Below, piece after piece: positions 51,031 to 61,172 of a DNA stretch of 64,000 nt (position 1 is its first letter; every line of letters starts with the position of its first letter). The stretch comes from Bailinhaonella thermotolerans (GTDB lineage: Bacteria; Actinomycetota; Actinomycetes; Streptosporangiales; Streptosporangiaceae): contig NZ_QZEY01000001.1 of the NCBI RefSeq assembly GCF_003594875.1, forward strand, positions 806,001 to 870,000, given 5' to 3'. Made by a program: the position numbers and the translations under genes. A model generated the notes under the pieces. That model had not been told where the DNA came from, did not search any database, and was given only the letters and a program-made list of their open reading frames with translations.

Positions 51031-51960
51031 TCAGTACGCCGCGAGCACGTCCACCAGGAAGATCATCGTGTCCGTGGGGCGCACGCCCTGGCCGGGCAGG
51101 CCCGCCTTGCCGTACCCGTCCTCAGGAGGGACGACGAGCGCGATGCGGCTGCCGACGCGGGCGCCCTCCAGGTGGCGGTCCCAGGCGGGCAGGGCCTTGC
51201 CCGAGCCGATCGGGACGAGCGCGGGGCGAGGGCCGCCGTCGCGGGTCCAGGTGGCGTCGAAGGAGTCGCCGTCCCGCCACAGGCGGCCCTCGTAGTGCAC
51301 GGCCACCGTGGCGCCCTTGGCCACGGCGGGCCCGCGGCCGCGGATCAGCGTGCGCGCGACCGTACGGCGGGGCGGCTTGGCGCCCTTGGCCGGACGGAAC
51401 CAGGGGCGCGCGCCGGGCCGGCTGACGATCTGCACCCCCGGCACGGACTCGCGGGTGACCTCGCCCTGCGCGGCCTGCTCCGGGTCGCGGCGGTCGAGGA
51501 TGTCCACGACGTACACCGTCTCCTCATCGGGGCCCAGGCCCTTGGGCGGGTTGGGGCCGTACGCGTCGCGGGGCGGCACGGCGGCGAGGACGCGGCTGCC
51601 GACGCGCTGGCCGGTGACCGCGCGGTTGAGACCGGGGACGAGCGTCCCGGCCTTGAGCGCGGCGGGCGACCCGGTGGCGAAGGTGGAGGCCAGCTCGCGG
51701 TTCTCGCCGCCGTCCCATACGTGCGCGGCGTAGTGGGCGACCACGAAGTCCCCCTGGCGCACGACCGGGCCCTGGCCCGGCCGCAGCGTGCGCACGGTCA
51801 GCGCGCCGCCGGGCTCCCCGGGGAAGACGATGCGCGGGCGGTCGCCGAACCCGCCCTCGACGCGGGGCTCGGGCCGGGCCTCACCGCCGCCGCACCCGGC
51901 CGCGAGCAGCAGGGGTACGGCGGCCAGCCCGGCCCGGAGCCGGATTACGGGAACGCGCAC
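51031..51960 (-). CDS. FKBP-type peptidyl-prolyl isomerase lipoprotein
   Basis: The 309-residue product has a lipoprotein signal (MRVPVIRLRAGLAAVPLLLAAGC, lipobox LAAGC) and two FKBP domains: VVRQGDFVVAHYAAHVWDGG to ETVYVVDILDRR (about 65-155) and AVAKGATVAVHYEGRLWRDGDSF to TDTMIFLVDVLAAY (about 210-309). It accelerates prolyl isomerisation of exported proteins at the outer face of the membrane. The inner GTG is chosen because GGGAGG lies eight bases before it. It is downstream of pafA on the same strand, as often seen in actinobacterial proteasome loci, where FKBP genes adjoin pafA. Confidence 0.9.
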   Translation of the reverse strand: MRVPVIRLRAGLAAVPLLLAAGCGGGEARPEPRVEGGFGDRPRIVFPGEPGGALTVRTLRPGQGPVVRQGDFVVAHYAAHVWDGGENRELASTFATGSPAALKAGTLVPGLNRAVTGQRVGSRVLAAVPPRDAYGPNPPKGLGPDEETVYVVDILDRRDPEQAAQGEVTRESVPGVQIVSRPGARPWFRPAKGAKPPRRTVARTLIRGRGPAVAKGATVAVHYEGRLWRDGDSFDATWTRDGGPRPALVPIGSGKALPAWDRHLEGARVGSRIALVVPPEDGYGKAGLPGQGVRPTDTMIFLVDVLAAY

Positions 51961-52096
51961 GGAGATCACCTCCCGGCGATCACCCTAACCGCGCGCGCCC
52001 CGCGAACCCAGAGCGATCATGAGCAATCCGGGCGCGGTCATGCGCGATCCACGCGCATGACCGCTTCCCGGCGATCATGAGCTCATCGCGCGGACA

Positions 52097-53455
52097 TCAC
52101 ATCCCGGCGATCAGCTTCTCCACGCGCTCGTCCACCGACCGGAACGGGTCCTTGCACAGCACCGTGCGCTGAGCCTGGTCGTTGAGCTTCAGGTGCACCC
52201 AGTCCACGGTGAAGTCGCGCCGCTTCTCCTGGGCCCGCCGGATGAACTCCCCGCGCAGCCGCGCCCGGGTCGTCTGCGGCGGCACCGACTTGGCCTCGAA
52301 GATGCGCACGTCGTCGGCGATGCGGTCCACCGAGCCGCGCTTCTGCAGCAGGTAGAACAGGCCGCGGCGGCGGTGCACGTCGTGGTAGGCCAGGTCGAGC
52401 TGGGCGACCCGGGGGCTGGACAGCGGCAGGTCGTACTTGCGGCGGTAACGCTCGATGAGCTGGTACTTGGTGACCCAGTCGATCTCGCGGGACACCAGGT
52501 CCAGATCCCCGGTCTCCACCGCCCGCAGCGTGCGCTCCCACAGGTCGAGCACCCGGTCGGTGATCGGGTCCGAGCCGCGGCGGGCGACGAAGTCCTGCGC
52601 CTTGGAGAAGTACTCCTGCTGGATCTCCAGCGAGCTGGCCTCGCGCCCGTTCGCCAGCCGTACGCGCCGGCGGCCGGTCATGTCGTGGCTGACCTCGCGG
52701 ATCGCCCGGATCGGGTTCTCCAGGGTCAGGTCGCGCATGACCACGCCCGCCTCGACCATGCGCAGCACCAGGTCGGTGGCCCCGACCTTGAGCAGCATGG
52801 TCGTCTCGCTCATGTTGGAGTCGCCCACGATGACGTGCAGGCGGCGGAACCGCTCGGCGTCGGCGTGGGGCTCGTCGCGGGTGTTGATGATCGGGCGGCT
52901 GCGGGTGGTCGCCGAGGAGACGCCCTCCCAGATGTGCTCGGCGCGCTGGCTCACGCAGTACACCGCGCCGCGCGGGGTCTGCAGCACCTTGCCCGCCCCG
53001 CAGATGATCTGCCGCGTGACCAGGAACGGGATCAGCACGTCGGCCAGCCGCCCGAACTCGCCGTGCCGCCCCACCAGGTAGTTCTCGTGGCAACCGTAGG
53101 AGTTGCCCGCGGAGTCGGTGTTGTTCTTGAACAGGTAGATGTCGCCGGCGATGCCCTCCTCCCGAAGGCGCCGCTCGGCGTCGACCAGCAGGCCCTCCAG
53201 GATGCGCTCCCCGGCCTTGTCGTGGATCACCAGATCGACGACGTTGTCACACTCGGGGGTGGCGTACTCGGGGTGGCTGCCGACGTCGAGGTAGAGGCGC
53301 GCGCCGTTGCGCAGGAAGACGTTGCTCGACCTTCCCCACGAGACGACCCGCCGGAATAGGTAACGGGCCACCTCGTCCGGTGACAGCCGGCGCTGTCCCC
53401 GGAAGGTGCACGTGACGCCGTACTCGTTCTCAAGCCCGAAGATGCGTCGATCCAC
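52097..53455 (-). CDS. pafA: Pup--protein ligase PafA
   Basis: The 452-residue product is PafA: it begins [18 protein letters not shown] with the catalytic Glu of the glutamine-synthetase-like fold (FGLENEYG), and continues with [37 protein letters not shown] and [20 protein letters not shown]. It activates the C-terminal glutamate of Pup with ATP and joins it to lysines of target proteins for the proteasome. Full length is kept. Pup and Dop are not encoded in this window; prcBA lie 7.7 kb away on the other strand. Confidence 0.97.
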   Translation of the reverse strand: MDRRIFGLENEYGVTCTFRGQRRLSPDEVARYLFRRVVSWGRSSNVFLRNGARLYLDVGSHPEYATPECDNVVDLVIHDKAGERILEGLLVDAERRLREEGIAGDIYLFKNNTDSAGNSYGCHENYLVGRHGEFGRLADVLIPFLVTRQIICGAGKVLQTPRGAVYCVSQRAEHIWEGVSSATTRSRPIINTRDEPHADAERFRRLHVIVGDSNMSETTMLLKVGATDLVLRMVEAGVVMRDLTLENPIRAIREVSHDMTGRRRVRLANGREASSLEIQQEYFSKAQDFVARRGSDPITDRVLDLWERTLRAVETGDLDLVSREIDWVTKYQLIERYRRKYDLPLSSPRVAQLDLAYHDVHRRRGLFYLLQKRGSVDRIADDVRIFEAKSVPPQTTRARLRGEFIRRAQEKRRDFTVDWVHLKLNDQAQRTVLCKDPFRSVDERVEKLIAGM

Positions 53456-53608
53456 GATCTCAGGCTATGTCCCCCGGCCGCCCGGCGTAAGTGATCACAA
53501 CGTGTTTTGCCCCGAGCACGCATTCCGCCCCACCCCGCCGCGCGCGCCCAGCCCCCCTCGCGCTCCTGGTGGGGCGGCGGCAGGGACGCTGGGCGCGGTG
53601 GCGCGCTC

Positions 53609-54337
53609 TCAGCTCAGATGCCGGGAGAAGAAGCGCAGCGAGTCCTCGACCTCGAAGGGCGGCACGTCGCCGTGGTCGCCGGGGTTGGCGTGCAGCGTCT
53701 TGTCGGCCGAGGCCAGCGCGTCGAACAGGGCCAGGCTCTGCTCACGCGGCACCAGCCGGTCGTCCCACTGGACCAGGAACCGCACCGGCACGGTGATCCG
53801 CCCGGCGTCCTCGGCGAGCCCGCGCACGCCGAGCAGGCCCAGCACCGCGGCCTGGATCCGGGGCTCGGCGGCGATGAGCGGGACGCCGAGCCCGCAGCCC
53901 ATCGACATGCCGCAGTAGCCCACGGGGCCGGGGCCGACCTGGTCCAGGCGCTGGACCGCGGTCAGGACCGCCCGCCAGTCGGCGACGGCCCGACCGGCCA
54001 GGTGGCCGTGCATGCCGGCGACCAGCGCGCCCGGGTCCTCGCCCGCGGCCAGGCCGGCCCGCATCTGGGCGACGATCCGGGCGAACTCCGCGTCCTTGGG
54101 GCGCTCGCCGTGGCCGGGCGCGTCGATCGCGACGACCGCGAAGCCCCCGGCCGCGTAGCGGCGCGCGCTGGACACGACGCCGGGATGGGTCTTGTGCTGC
54201 CCGCCGCCGTGACCCAGCAGGATCAGGGGACGGGCGTCACGGGCGCCCTCCGGCGTCCACAGCACGCCGGGGATCTCGCCGAGGGTGAAGAACCGCTCGA
54301 TGACGCCATCGGACGACGTCCGAGAGGTGAAGCGCAT
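53609..54337 (-). CDS. Alpha/beta hydrolase
   Basis: The 242-residue product has an HGGG oxyanion motif (LILLGHGGGQHKTHPG), AIDAPGHGERP, the nucleophile elbow GYCGMSMGCGLGVPLI and a late NPGDHGDVPP histidine. It belongs to the dienelactone-hydrolase-like serine hydrolases, here probably a cytoplasmic carboxylesterase as there is no signal. An acid residue is available in LVQWDDRLVP. The substrate is unknown. It lies 153 bp upstream of pafA in the same direction without an obvious functional link. Confidence 0.82.
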   Translation of the reverse strand: MRFTSRTSSDGVIERFFTLGEIPGVLWTPEGARDARPLILLGHGGGQHKTHPGVVSSARRYAAGGFAVVAIDAPGHGERPKDAEFARIVAQMRAGLAAGEDPGALVAGMHGHLAGRAVADWRAVLTAVQRLDQVGPGPVGYCGMSMGCGLGVPLIAAEPRIQAAVLGLLGVRGLAEDAGRITVPVRFLVQWDDRLVPREQSLALFDALASADKTLHANPGDHGDVPPFEVEDSLRFFSRHLS

Positions 54338-54612
54338 CAGTCTGTCAAGCCTTTCGGGATGCCTCGCGCGGCGCTCCCTAGGCCATGCGGAGGAGGGAGC
54401 CCCGACCTGTCTCAGCGTTGATCGGTCTCACCCCCTCGAACTCACCACGATGCACGGCGACGGCGAAATTACCACATCGGGCACGATCGGCGGCAGGCGG
54501 GATCGCGCGGTCTCGCCTACGGCACGAAGGAGGCGTGCTGCCCGCCCTGCCCCGGGAAGCGCCCTGCCCCGGATAGCGCCCTGCCCCGGGCATCCGGGCG
54601 GCCGGGCCGGGC

Positions 54613-56079
54613 CTAGCCCGGCGGAGGGCTCCCCCCGCCGTGGTCCACGCCGCCGCCGGGGAGGGGCGGCGGGGGCGGCGGGGGCAGGCGGGCTTCCAGG
54701 AGGGCGGCGGTGGCGAGGGCTGTCCGGTCGCGGAGGTAGGGGGCGATGATCTGGATGCCGGCGGGGAGGTTCCCGGAGGTTCGGCCGGCGGGGGTGACCG
54801 TGGCGGGGAGGTGGCAGAGGCCGGCGACGACCGTCCAGGCGACGGAGAAGGGGCGGGACTCGCCGTTGACGAGGAGGCGGCGTTCGCCGGGGGGCGGATG
54901 CGGGAAGGCGGCGGTCTGGGTGGCGGGGGTCAGGAGGACGTCGAAGGACCGGAAGAACTCGGCCCACCGGGCCCGGAGGCGGGCACGCTCCTCGTCGGCG
55001 AGGTTCCACTCGCGGGTCGAGGCGGTGACGCCGCGGGCGTAGACGCCCAGGGGGCCGTCGTCCTCGCGCAGGGCCAGCAGGCTCTCGTAGTCGCGCTCCG
55101 GCAGGAGGTGGTTGTGCGGGCTCAGGCCGAGCACGTTGTACAGCCGCTCGTACTCCGCCAGCCCGCCCACCGGCGCGTCCACGGGCCGCACTCGGGCGCC
55201 CGCGTCGGCGAGGGCGCCGGCCGCGCGCTCCAGGCACCGCCGTACCTCGTCGTCGATGGGGGCGGCGGGATCGTCGAACCAGCAGGCCACGCGCAGGGGG
55301 CGGTCCGGAGGAGGGGGCAGGGCGAGCCGCCAGGCGACGGCGTCGGCGGGGCCGGGACCGGCCAGGACCCCGAGGGCCAGGTCCAGGTCGCGGGCGGAGC
55401 GGGCGATCGGGCCGAGCACGCCGAGGTCGGGTTCGCGCAGATCGCCGGGCATGGGCGGAATATGGCCGAGCACGGGGATCAGCCGGTACGTCGGCTTGTG
55501 GCCGGAGACGCCGCAGTAGCTCGCGGGGATACGGATCGAGCCGGCGTCGTCGGCGGCCAGGTCCAGCGCCGACAGCCCGGCGGCGACCGCGGCGGCCGAA
55601 CCCCCGGAGGAGCCGCCGGGGGTTCGGCCCGGATCCCAGGGGTTGACGGTGAGCCCGTAGACGGGGTTGTCGGTGACCGCGTCCTGTTCGAGCGGGCAGG
55701 TGTTTGTCTTCCCGAGCACGATGGCTCCCGCCGCGCGCAGGCGCGCCACCGCGGGGGCGTCCGCGGCCGGGCGGTGCCCCGCGAGCCCGCGCAGCCCGCA
55801 CGTCGCGGGCAGGCCCTCGGTCTCGATGCTGTCCTTGACGGTGATCGGCAGGCCGTGCAGCGGGCCCAGGCCCTCGCCCCGGGCCAGGGCCCGGTCGGCG
55901 CGGGCGGCCTCCTCGACGGCGCGGTCCCCGTCGAGGGCGACCACGGCGTTGAGGCGCGGGTTCACCGCCTCGATCCGCCGCAGGCAGGACTCGATCAGTT
56001 CCCGGCACCCCACCTCGCGTGCCGCCAGCGCCCGCAGCATCCGGTGGGCGGGCGCGCCCAGGAGCTCCAAGCCCACCAT
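54613..56079 (-). CDS. Amidase-signature family hydrolase
   Basis: The 488-residue product has the amidase-signature Ser-Ser-Lys triad: [15 protein letters not shown] (Lys near 83), [33 protein letters not shown] (the two serines). The usual GTDTGGS segment reads ADDAGS here, a small deviation. It cleaves an amide bond of an unknown small molecule in the cytoplasm. The ATG giving [14 protein letters not shown] fits family length; the upstream open frame runs into GTAC repeats. The C-terminus ends in a poly-Pro/Gly tail. It is the fifth gene in the direction of the carbohydrate transporter operon, separated by a repeat array. Confidence 0.83.
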   Translation of the reverse strand: MVGLELLGAPAHRMLRALAAREVGCRELIESCLRRIEAVNPRLNAVVALDGDRAVEEAARADRALARGEGLGPLHGLPITVKDSIETEGLPATCGLRGLAGHRPAADAPAVARLRAAGAIVLGKTNTCPLEQDAVTDNPVYGLTVNPWDPGRTPGGSSGGSAAAVAAGLSALDLAADDAGSIRIPASYCGVSGHKPTYRLIPVLGHIPPMPGDLREPDLGVLGPIARSARDLDLALGVLAGPGPADAVAWRLALPPPPDRPLRVACWFDDPAAPIDDEVRRCLERAAGALADAGARVRPVDAPVGGLAEYERLYNVLGLSPHNHLLPERDYESLLALREDDGPLGVYARGVTASTREWNLADEERARLRARWAEFFRSFDVLLTPATQTAAFPHPPPGERRLLVNGESRPFSVAWTVVAGLCHLPATVTPAGRTSGNLPAGIQIIAPYLRDRTALATAALLEARLPPPPPPPLPGGGVDHGGGSPPPG

Positions 56080-56135
56080 GGCGCGAGCGTCCCAGACTCC
56101 CGCCGCCCCGTCCACCGCCCCGGGGCGCTGCCCGT

Positions 56136-56300
56136 CCGCCCGTACGGCGCGCCGCGGCCCCACCGAAGGCCCGGTGCGGCCGTACGGCGAGCGCACGCCC
56201 GCCGGCGCGGCCGTACGGCGGTGCGGCCGTACGGCGGTGCGGCCGTACGGCGGTGCGGGCGCGGTCCCCCGGGCTCCGGCTCGCCGTACGGCGTGCGGGG
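56136..56300. repeat. GTACGGC repeats, 16-bp period core
   Basis: CGTACGGCGGTGCGGC is repeated in tandem with starts at 56212, 56228 and 56244, and further GCCGTACGGC copies lie on both sides. The array fills the gap between the transporter ATPase stop and the amidase start. Confidence 0.85.
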
Positions 56301-56301
56301 G

Positions 56302-57357
56302 TCAGAGGAGGGTGCCGGACTCGTAGACGAGGCCGCGGGCGGGGTGGGGGCGGGCCCAGGCCCGGGTGCCGGGGGCGGGGTCGACGCCTTCGGGGACGAC
56401 GACGCGGACGCCGGGGGTGCCGGGGACGGCCAGGGTGACCAGGTCGCTCGTGCCCAGGTGCTCCACCACCGCCACCTCGCCCTCGAACGCCTCGGGAAGG
56501 GGCTCGGCGGAGAAGTCGAGGTATTCGGGGCGGACGCCGTACTGCACCTCGGCCTCGCCGCTGACGCCGGGCGGGGCGGGGAAGGCGGTCCCGGCGGCCG
56601 TGAGGCGGTCCCCGGACAGCACGGCGGGCAGCAGGTTCATCGGGGTCGAGCCGATGAAGCTCGCGACGAAGGGGGTGGCCGGGCGCTGGAAGACGGTGCG
56701 CGGGGTGCCGATCTGGGTGATGCGCCCGGCCGACATCACCGCGATCCGGTCGGCCAGGGCCAGCGCCTCGGCCTGGTCGTGGGTGACGAAGACCGTGGTG
56801 ACGCCGAGGTCGCGCTGGAGCCGCTTGAGGAAGGAACGCGCCTCCAGGCGCAGCCGCGCGTCCAGGTTGGACAGGGGCTCGTCGAACAGGAACACCGCCG
56901 GGTGCGCGGCGATCGCCCGCGCCAGCGCCACCCGCTGCTGCTGGCCGCCGGACAACTGGGCGGGCCGCCGGGCGAGCAGGTCCCGCAGGCCCAGCCCGGC
57001 GGCGACCTCGGCCGCGCGGCCCCGCCGGTCCTGGCGGCCCACGCGCTGGATCCGCAGCGGGTAGGCGATGTTGTCGGCCACGTCCATGTGCGGGAACAGC
57101 GCGTAGTCCTGGAACACCATCGCCACGTCCCGCCGCCCCGGCGGCAGCCGCGTCACGTCGCGCTCCCCCAGCGACACCGTGCCCGAGGTGGGGATCTCCA
57201 GCCCGGCGATCGTGCGCAGCAGCGTCGTCTTGCCGCACCCGGACGGCCCCAGCAGCGCGAAGAACTCCCCGTCGGCCACCTCCAGGTCCAGGCCGTCCAG
57301 GGCCCGCACTCCCCCGGCGTACTCCTTGGACAGGTTCCGTACGGCTATCGCGGCCAT
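56302..57357 (-). CDS. ABC importer ATPase, carbohydrate type
   Basis: The 351-residue protein has a nucleotide-binding domain with Walker [15 protein letters not shown]-loop [13 protein letters not shown], signature [15 protein letters not shown], Walker [13 protein letters not shown] and switch [16 protein letters not shown], and a C-terminal TOBE/MalK-like domain (about 240-351). It energises the importer of the two permeases upstream; its ATG overlaps the second permease stop in TGATG. CUT1-type and spermidine or iron-type transporters share this form; the binding protein favours a carbohydrate-like cargo. Confidence 0.88.
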   Translation of the reverse strand: MAAIAVRNLSKEYAGGVRALDGLDLEVADGEFFALLGPSGCGKTTLLRTIAGLEIPTSGTVSLGERDVTRLPPGRRDVAMVFQDYALFPHMDVADNIAYPLRIQRVGRQDRRGRAAEVAAGLGLRDLLARRPAQLSGGQQQRVALARAIAAHPAVFLFDEPLSNLDARLRLEARSFLKRLQRDLGVTTVFVTHDQAEALALADRIAVMSAGRITQIGTPRTVFQRPATPFVASFIGSTPMNLLPAVLSGDRLTAAGTAFPAPPGVSGEAEVQYGVRPEYLDFSAEPLPEAFEGEVAVVEHLGTSDLVTLAVPGTPGVRVVVPEGVDPAPGTRAWARPHPARGLVYESGTLL

Positions 57358-58364
57358 CAGCGCTTGATCCCTCCGTGGAAGCGGAAGCCGTACCGGCGGC
57401 TCACGAAGACGTACATGACCACCACCGGCAGCGAGTACAGCAGCGAGAACGTGGAGATCAGGGGCAGGTTGGGCTGGCCGCCCTCGGTGTAGAAGGTGTA
57501 CATGACCACGGCGGCCGGCGACAGCTCCGGGTCGCGCAGCAGCAGGAACGGCGGCAGGAAACTGCTCCACACCGTGGCCACCGTCCACACCGCGATCGTG
57601 GCCAGGCCCGGCCGCACCGTCGGGATCACGATGTGCCGCAGGATCTGCAGCGGCGTGGCGCCGAAGACCCGCGCGGACTCCTCGTAGGAGGTGGGCGTGT
57701 TGTCCATGAAGTCCTTGAGGATGAAGATCGCCGCCGGGAGCAGGCCGCCCGCGAGCACGAGCACCACGCCCAGATGGGTGTCCACCAGGTTCAGCTCGAA
57801 CGCCAGCAGGAAGATCGGCACCATGGCGGCGGTCCCGGTCACGATCGAGGACAGCAGCAGCAGGGCGTACAGGATCGCGTCGCGCCCGGGCACGCGCACG
57901 CGGCTCAGCGCGTACGACGCCAGCGCCCCGGTCCCGACGACCAGGAGCATCGTCCAGAACGCCAGGTAGACCGAGTTCCGCAGCGACGTGAGCGCGTAGG
58001 GGTTGTCCAGCAGCTCCCGGAAGTTGGCCAGCGTGAACTCCGGCAGCGACGCGGTGATCGTCGGATGCGCGTCGAACGGCGCCGACGCCAGCCACAGCAG
58101 CGGGAACGCGAAGAACGCCAGCACGACCGCGATGAACAGCGCGCTCGCCGCCCGCCCCGCCAGCCGCCGCGCCGCCGCCCGCCCGGCCCCGCCGTCCGTA
58201 CGTCCGAGCCCGGCCCCGCCGTCCGTACGTCCGAGCCCGGCCCCGCCGTCCGTACGGCCGGCGCCCCCGGCGCGCCCGTTCCCGTCCGCGCCCGCGTGCC
58301 CGTTCCCGCCGTCCGTACGGCGGGGCCCGGCGCGGCCCGGCGTACCGGGCGGCGGGGCGCTCAC
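57357..58364 (-). CDS. ABC importer permease, MalG-like
   Basis: The 335-residue permease has six hydrophobic segments and the inner-membrane-component loop EESARVFGATPLQILRHIVIPTVRPGLATIA (EAA motif), typical of CUT1 MalG-like subunits. The first 55 residues are an odd low-complexity extension, with RTDGGAGLG repeated through a 27-bp DNA repeat of the GTAC family; the true membrane domain begins near LAGRAASALFIAVV. The GTG start overlaps the previous stop by GTGA, so the extension is probably translated. Confidence 0.85.
   Translation of the reverse strand: MSAPPPGTPGRAGPRRTDGGNGHAGADGNGRAGGAGRTDGGAGLGRTDGGAGLGRTDGGAGRAAARRLAGRAASALFIAVVLAFFAFPLLWLASAPFDAHPTITASLPEFTLANFRELLDNPYALTSLRNSVYLAFWTMLLVVGTGALASYALSRVRVPGRDAILYALLLLSSIVTGTAAMVPIFLLAFELNLVDTHLGVVLVLAGGLLPAAIFILKDFMDNTPTSYEESARVFGATPLQILRHIVIPTVRPGLATIAVWTVATVWSSFLPPFLLLRDPELSPAAVVMYTFYTEGGQPNLPLISTFSLLYSLPVVVMYVFVSRRYGFRFHGGIKR
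58186..58260. repeat. 27-bp in-frame repeat inside the permease gene
   Basis: GCCCCGCCGTCCGTACGTCC begins each 27-bp unit, at 58186, 58213 and 58240 (last copy partial). Since 27 is divisible by three, each unit adds nine residues (GLGRTDGGA type) without breaking the reading frame. Confidence 0.9.
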
Positions 58365-59407
58365 CGGCCGCCCCCGGCGACGGGCTCGGCGGGCGCGGCC
58401 GTACGGCGTTCGCGGAGCATGCGCAGGTAGAACAGGGCGACGATCAGGTTGATCAGCAGGATGAGGAAGGAGATGGCGGCGCCGTACCCCAGTTCCCCGC
58501 CCCGCACGGCGACGTTGAGGATGTAGACGGCCAGCACCTCCGAGCGCCCCTCGGGCCCGCCCGCCGTGAGCAGGAACGGCGTGAAGTCGTTGAAGGTCCA
58601 CAGGCTGATCAGCAGCAGGTTCGTCAGCGCGTGCCCCCGGATGTGCGGGAACACCACGTCGCGGAGCTGCTGCCAGGTGGACGCGCCGGCCAGCCGCGCG
58701 GTCTCCAGGTGCGAGGGCGGGACGCTCTGCAGCGCGGCGCTGTAGAGCATCATCGAGAACGCGGTGCCGCGCCAGACGTTGAAGACGATGACCGAGAGCA
58801 TCGGGTGGTCCAGCAACCAGGCCGCGCCCGGGGTGTCCAGCAGCGCGTTGAGGGTGCCGCCGTCCCGGTCGAGCAGCGCGATCCACAGGAACGCCACCAC
58901 CGACCCCGGCAGGATCCACGCCAGCATGACCAGGCCCTCGACCAGCCCGCGCAGCGTGCGGCCACGCCCGCGCGTCACCCAGGCGATCGCGAACCCCAGC
59001 CCGGCCTGCCCGATGACCGCCGAGCCCAGCACGAACTGCAGGGTCAGCCAGAGCGAGGTGTGGAACCGCTCGTCGCCGACGGCGCGGCCGTAGTTGTCCA
59101 GCCCGACCACGCGCGGCTCGACCGCGGCGATCCCGGTCAGCCGGTAGTCGGTGACGCCCAGGTAGATCGTCCACAGCGCCGGGAACACCAGGAAGACCAG
59201 GATGAGCACCAGCGCCGGGGTGACGAACGCCAGCGCGCGGGGCCGCCCGAGCCCGGCGGCGTCCCCCGGCGGCGCCGGGGCCGGGGGCGGCGCGTGCGCG
59301 CCCACGCCTGCCCCGCCTGCCCCGGCAGTCCCGCCGGTCCCGGCGTCCGCCCCGGAGCCGGCTCCGGGGTCGGAGCCGGCCTCAGCGTCCGATGTTGCCC
59401 GGCCCAC
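58361..59407 (-). CDS. ABC importer permease, MalF-like
   Basis: The 348-residue permease has a Gly/Ala/Pro-rich cytoplasmic leader of about 55 residues, then six hydrophobic segments (from RALAFVTPALVLILVFLVFP) and the EAA loop HLETARLAGASTWQQLRDVVFPHIRG. It pairs with the MalG-like subunit. The GTG start lies inside the end of the binding-protein gene (26-bp overlap), and its stop overlaps the next start by GTGA, showing tight translational coupling of the transporter. Confidence 0.87.
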   Translation of the reverse strand: MGRATSDAEAGSDPGAGSGADAGTGGTAGAGGAGVGAHAPPPAPAPPGDAAGLGRPRALAFVTPALVLILVFLVFPALWTIYLGVTDYRLTGIAAVEPRVVGLDNYGRAVGDERFHTSLWLTLQFVLGSAVIGQAGLGFAIAWVTRGRGRTLRGLVEGLVMLAWILPGSVVAFLWIALLDRDGGTLNALLDTPGAAWLLDHPMLSVIVFNVWRGTAFSMMLYSAALQSVPPSHLETARLAGASTWQQLRDVVFPHIRGHALTNLLLISLWTFNDFTPFLLTAGGPEGRSEVLAVYILNVAVRGGELGYGAAISFLILLINLIVALFYLRMLRERRTAAPAEPVAGGGR

Positions 59408-60773
59408 CGACCACGCCCTCCAGCTTCCTCTGGTACGCCGCTGCGGCCTGGGCCGGGGTGGCGCCGGACACGACGGAGGCGGTGGCCTCCTGGATCGCGG
59501 TGGAGACCTGCGGGTAGACGGCCAGCGGGGGCCGGTAGGAGGTGATGGGCAGCACCTTCTCGGAGATGAACCTCAGCATCGGGTCCCCGGCCAGGAGCTG
59601 GGCGTTGACGTCCATCCGGGCCGACACGCGCGGGACGTCGCCGATCTCGGCCTTGGTCGCCTCGGCCGAGTGCATGAACGACAGCAGCTCCCACGCCTGC
59701 CCGGGGTGCTTGGAGCTGGGGTTCAGCACGCGCACCGACCCGCCCGACATGCTCACGAAGTCCTGGCCGCGCACGCCCTTGCCGGGCTCCCTGGCCGGGA
59801 TCAGGGCGTATCCGACGGTCTGCTCGCGGTCGGGCATGGGCGCCACGCCCTCCTTGGGCTCGACCACGCCGCGCCAGAAGTAGTCGCCCTCGGCCAGGAT
59901 GCCGATCTTGCCCTCGGCGAACTCCTGGAACGACTTGTCGCGCCCCTTGGCCTCCTGCTGGAGCCGCGGGTCGCCGAGCCCGCCCCGGTAGATCTTGGCG
60001 TAGAAGTCCAGGACGTCGATGACCGCCTGCGACGCGCCGGTCCACTTGCCCCCGGCGTACACCTCGGCCCCGGCCCCGGCGAGCAGCGGCAGGAAGCCCT
60101 GCATGGAGGTGGCCTCGCCCATCGCGGTGCCGGCGTTCCACTGGATTGGGGTCACGCCCTTGATCGCCTTGAGCTTGGCGCCGGCGTCGAGGATGTCCCG
60201 CCAGCTCCGGGGCTGCCAGTCGGCGGGCAGGCCGGCCTGCGCGAACAGCTTGCGGTTGAAGAACAGCACGCGCCCGTCGGTGCCCATCGGGATGCCGTAG
60301 CGCTTGCCCTCGAACTCGCCCAGGCCCTGCACGGCCTCGGGGATCTGCTGCCAGCCGTCCCACTTGTCCACCTCGGGGCCGCCCACCTCCCCCAGCGGCT
60401 TGAGGTATCCCGCCTGGGCGAACTCGCCGACCCAGATGCCGTCCATCGCGATCACGTCCGCGCCGGAGCGGGACTTCAGGTCCAGCGCCTGCTTGGTCTT
60501 GTACTGCTCGTCCTCCACGCCGCTGGCCTGGAACACGACCTTGGCCGTGACCCCCTTGGCCTTCTGGGCGGCGACGAAGCGCGGGATCACCCACTTCTGC
60601 ACCCAGTCGGCCTCCTCGGCGTTCTTGCCGCCGGAGATGGCGTTCGAGGCGATGGTCAGCGTGATCTCCTTGCCGTCGCCCCCGCCCCCGCCTCCGCGCG
60701 CGCAGGCGGCCAGGGGGAGCGTCAGCGCGGTCAGCAGGGCCAGCGCGGCGGCGGGTCGGCGGAGAGGGCTCAT
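59382..60773 (-). CDS. ABC importer substrate-binding lipoprotein
   Basis: The 463-residue product has a lipoprotein signal (MSPLRRPAAALALLTALTLP with lipobox LAAC), a Gly-rich spacer and a family 1 extracellular solute-binding fold: ITLTIASNAISGG, SGADVIAMDGIWVGEFAQAG, GKRYGIPMGTDGRVLFFNRKLFAQAGL and FAEGKIGILAEGDYFWRG. GAGGAGG precedes the ATG. It is the first gene of the four-gene importer operon. The order and family indicate uptake of an oligosaccharide or similar polyol; identity of the sugar is unknown, since no glycosidase adjoins it. Confidence 0.88.
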   Translation of the reverse strand: MSPLRRPAAALALLTALTLPLAACARGGGGGGDGKEITLTIASNAISGGKNAEEADWVQKWVIPRFVAAQKAKGVTAKVVFQASGVEDEQYKTKQALDLKSRSGADVIAMDGIWVGEFAQAGYLKPLGEVGGPEVDKWDGWQQIPEAVQGLGEFEGKRYGIPMGTDGRVLFFNRKLFAQAGLPADWQPRSWRDILDAGAKLKAIKGVTPIQWNAGTAMGEATSMQGFLPLLAGAGAEVYAGGKWTGASQAVIDVLDFYAKIYRGGLGDPRLQQEAKGRDKSFQEFAEGKIGILAEGDYFWRGVVEPKEGVAPMPDREQTVGYALIPAREPGKGVRGQDFVSMSGGSVRVLNPSSKHPGQAWELLSFMHSAEATKAEIGDVPRVSARMDVNAQLLAGDPMLRFISEKVLPITSYRPPLAVYPQVSTAIQEATASVVSGATPAQAAAAYQRKLEGVVGGPGNIGR

Positions 60774-61172
60774 GACGACCTCCTCGAAGGTCGATCGCGT
60801 CCATGGATTCGGGGATGGGTCCCACCCGCGTGCCGTTCGCACGCCCAGTGGATCTTCAATGAGCCGGACATCCGGACATACCGACGATCGCACGGCGGAT
60901 GCGGTCCGTAAAGATCCCGGATTAGGGCGCCCGCCCCCGCCGCGCGCCGCACCGCCCGCCGGGACGCTCGCCGCGCCATCCGCCAGGGGATCCGGGCCGC
61001 CGCCGGCGGGGCGGTCCGCCCCGCCGCGCGCCGGAAGGTTCGCGCTGAGCTGATCGGCTCGCCCGGGTCCGCGCTGCATCAGGGGGTCCAACATGAGTAG
61101 GGTCATCCCAGGAGTGGTGACACTCCTCAGGTCTGTCACAAGCGTTTGTCGTCGCAGGGTGGAGGGAGACGA
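60774..61172. promoter_or_regulatory. Divergent control region of importer and prcBA
   Basis: The gap holds two notable sites. CCGGACAT is repeated directly twice (60864-60879), creating CCGGA-CA-TCCGG, a likely operator for the importer operon. Near prcB, GTGACA and TGTCAC form an inverted repeat 11 bp apart (61117-61139), and GGAGTG/CACTCC overlaps it as a small hairpin. No pup-like frame is present. Confidence 0.5.

Noticed and set aside
54378-54593. A 71-codon minus-strand frame between hydrolase and amidase
   Set aside because: It has no ribosome site, overlaps short GCCCTGCCCCGG repeats and shows no recognisable protein features.
61134-61161. TGTCACA upstream of prcB as another ECF41 promoter
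   Set aside because: The bases 17 bp downstream are not CTCT or CGTC, and the site forms part of an inverted repeat instead.
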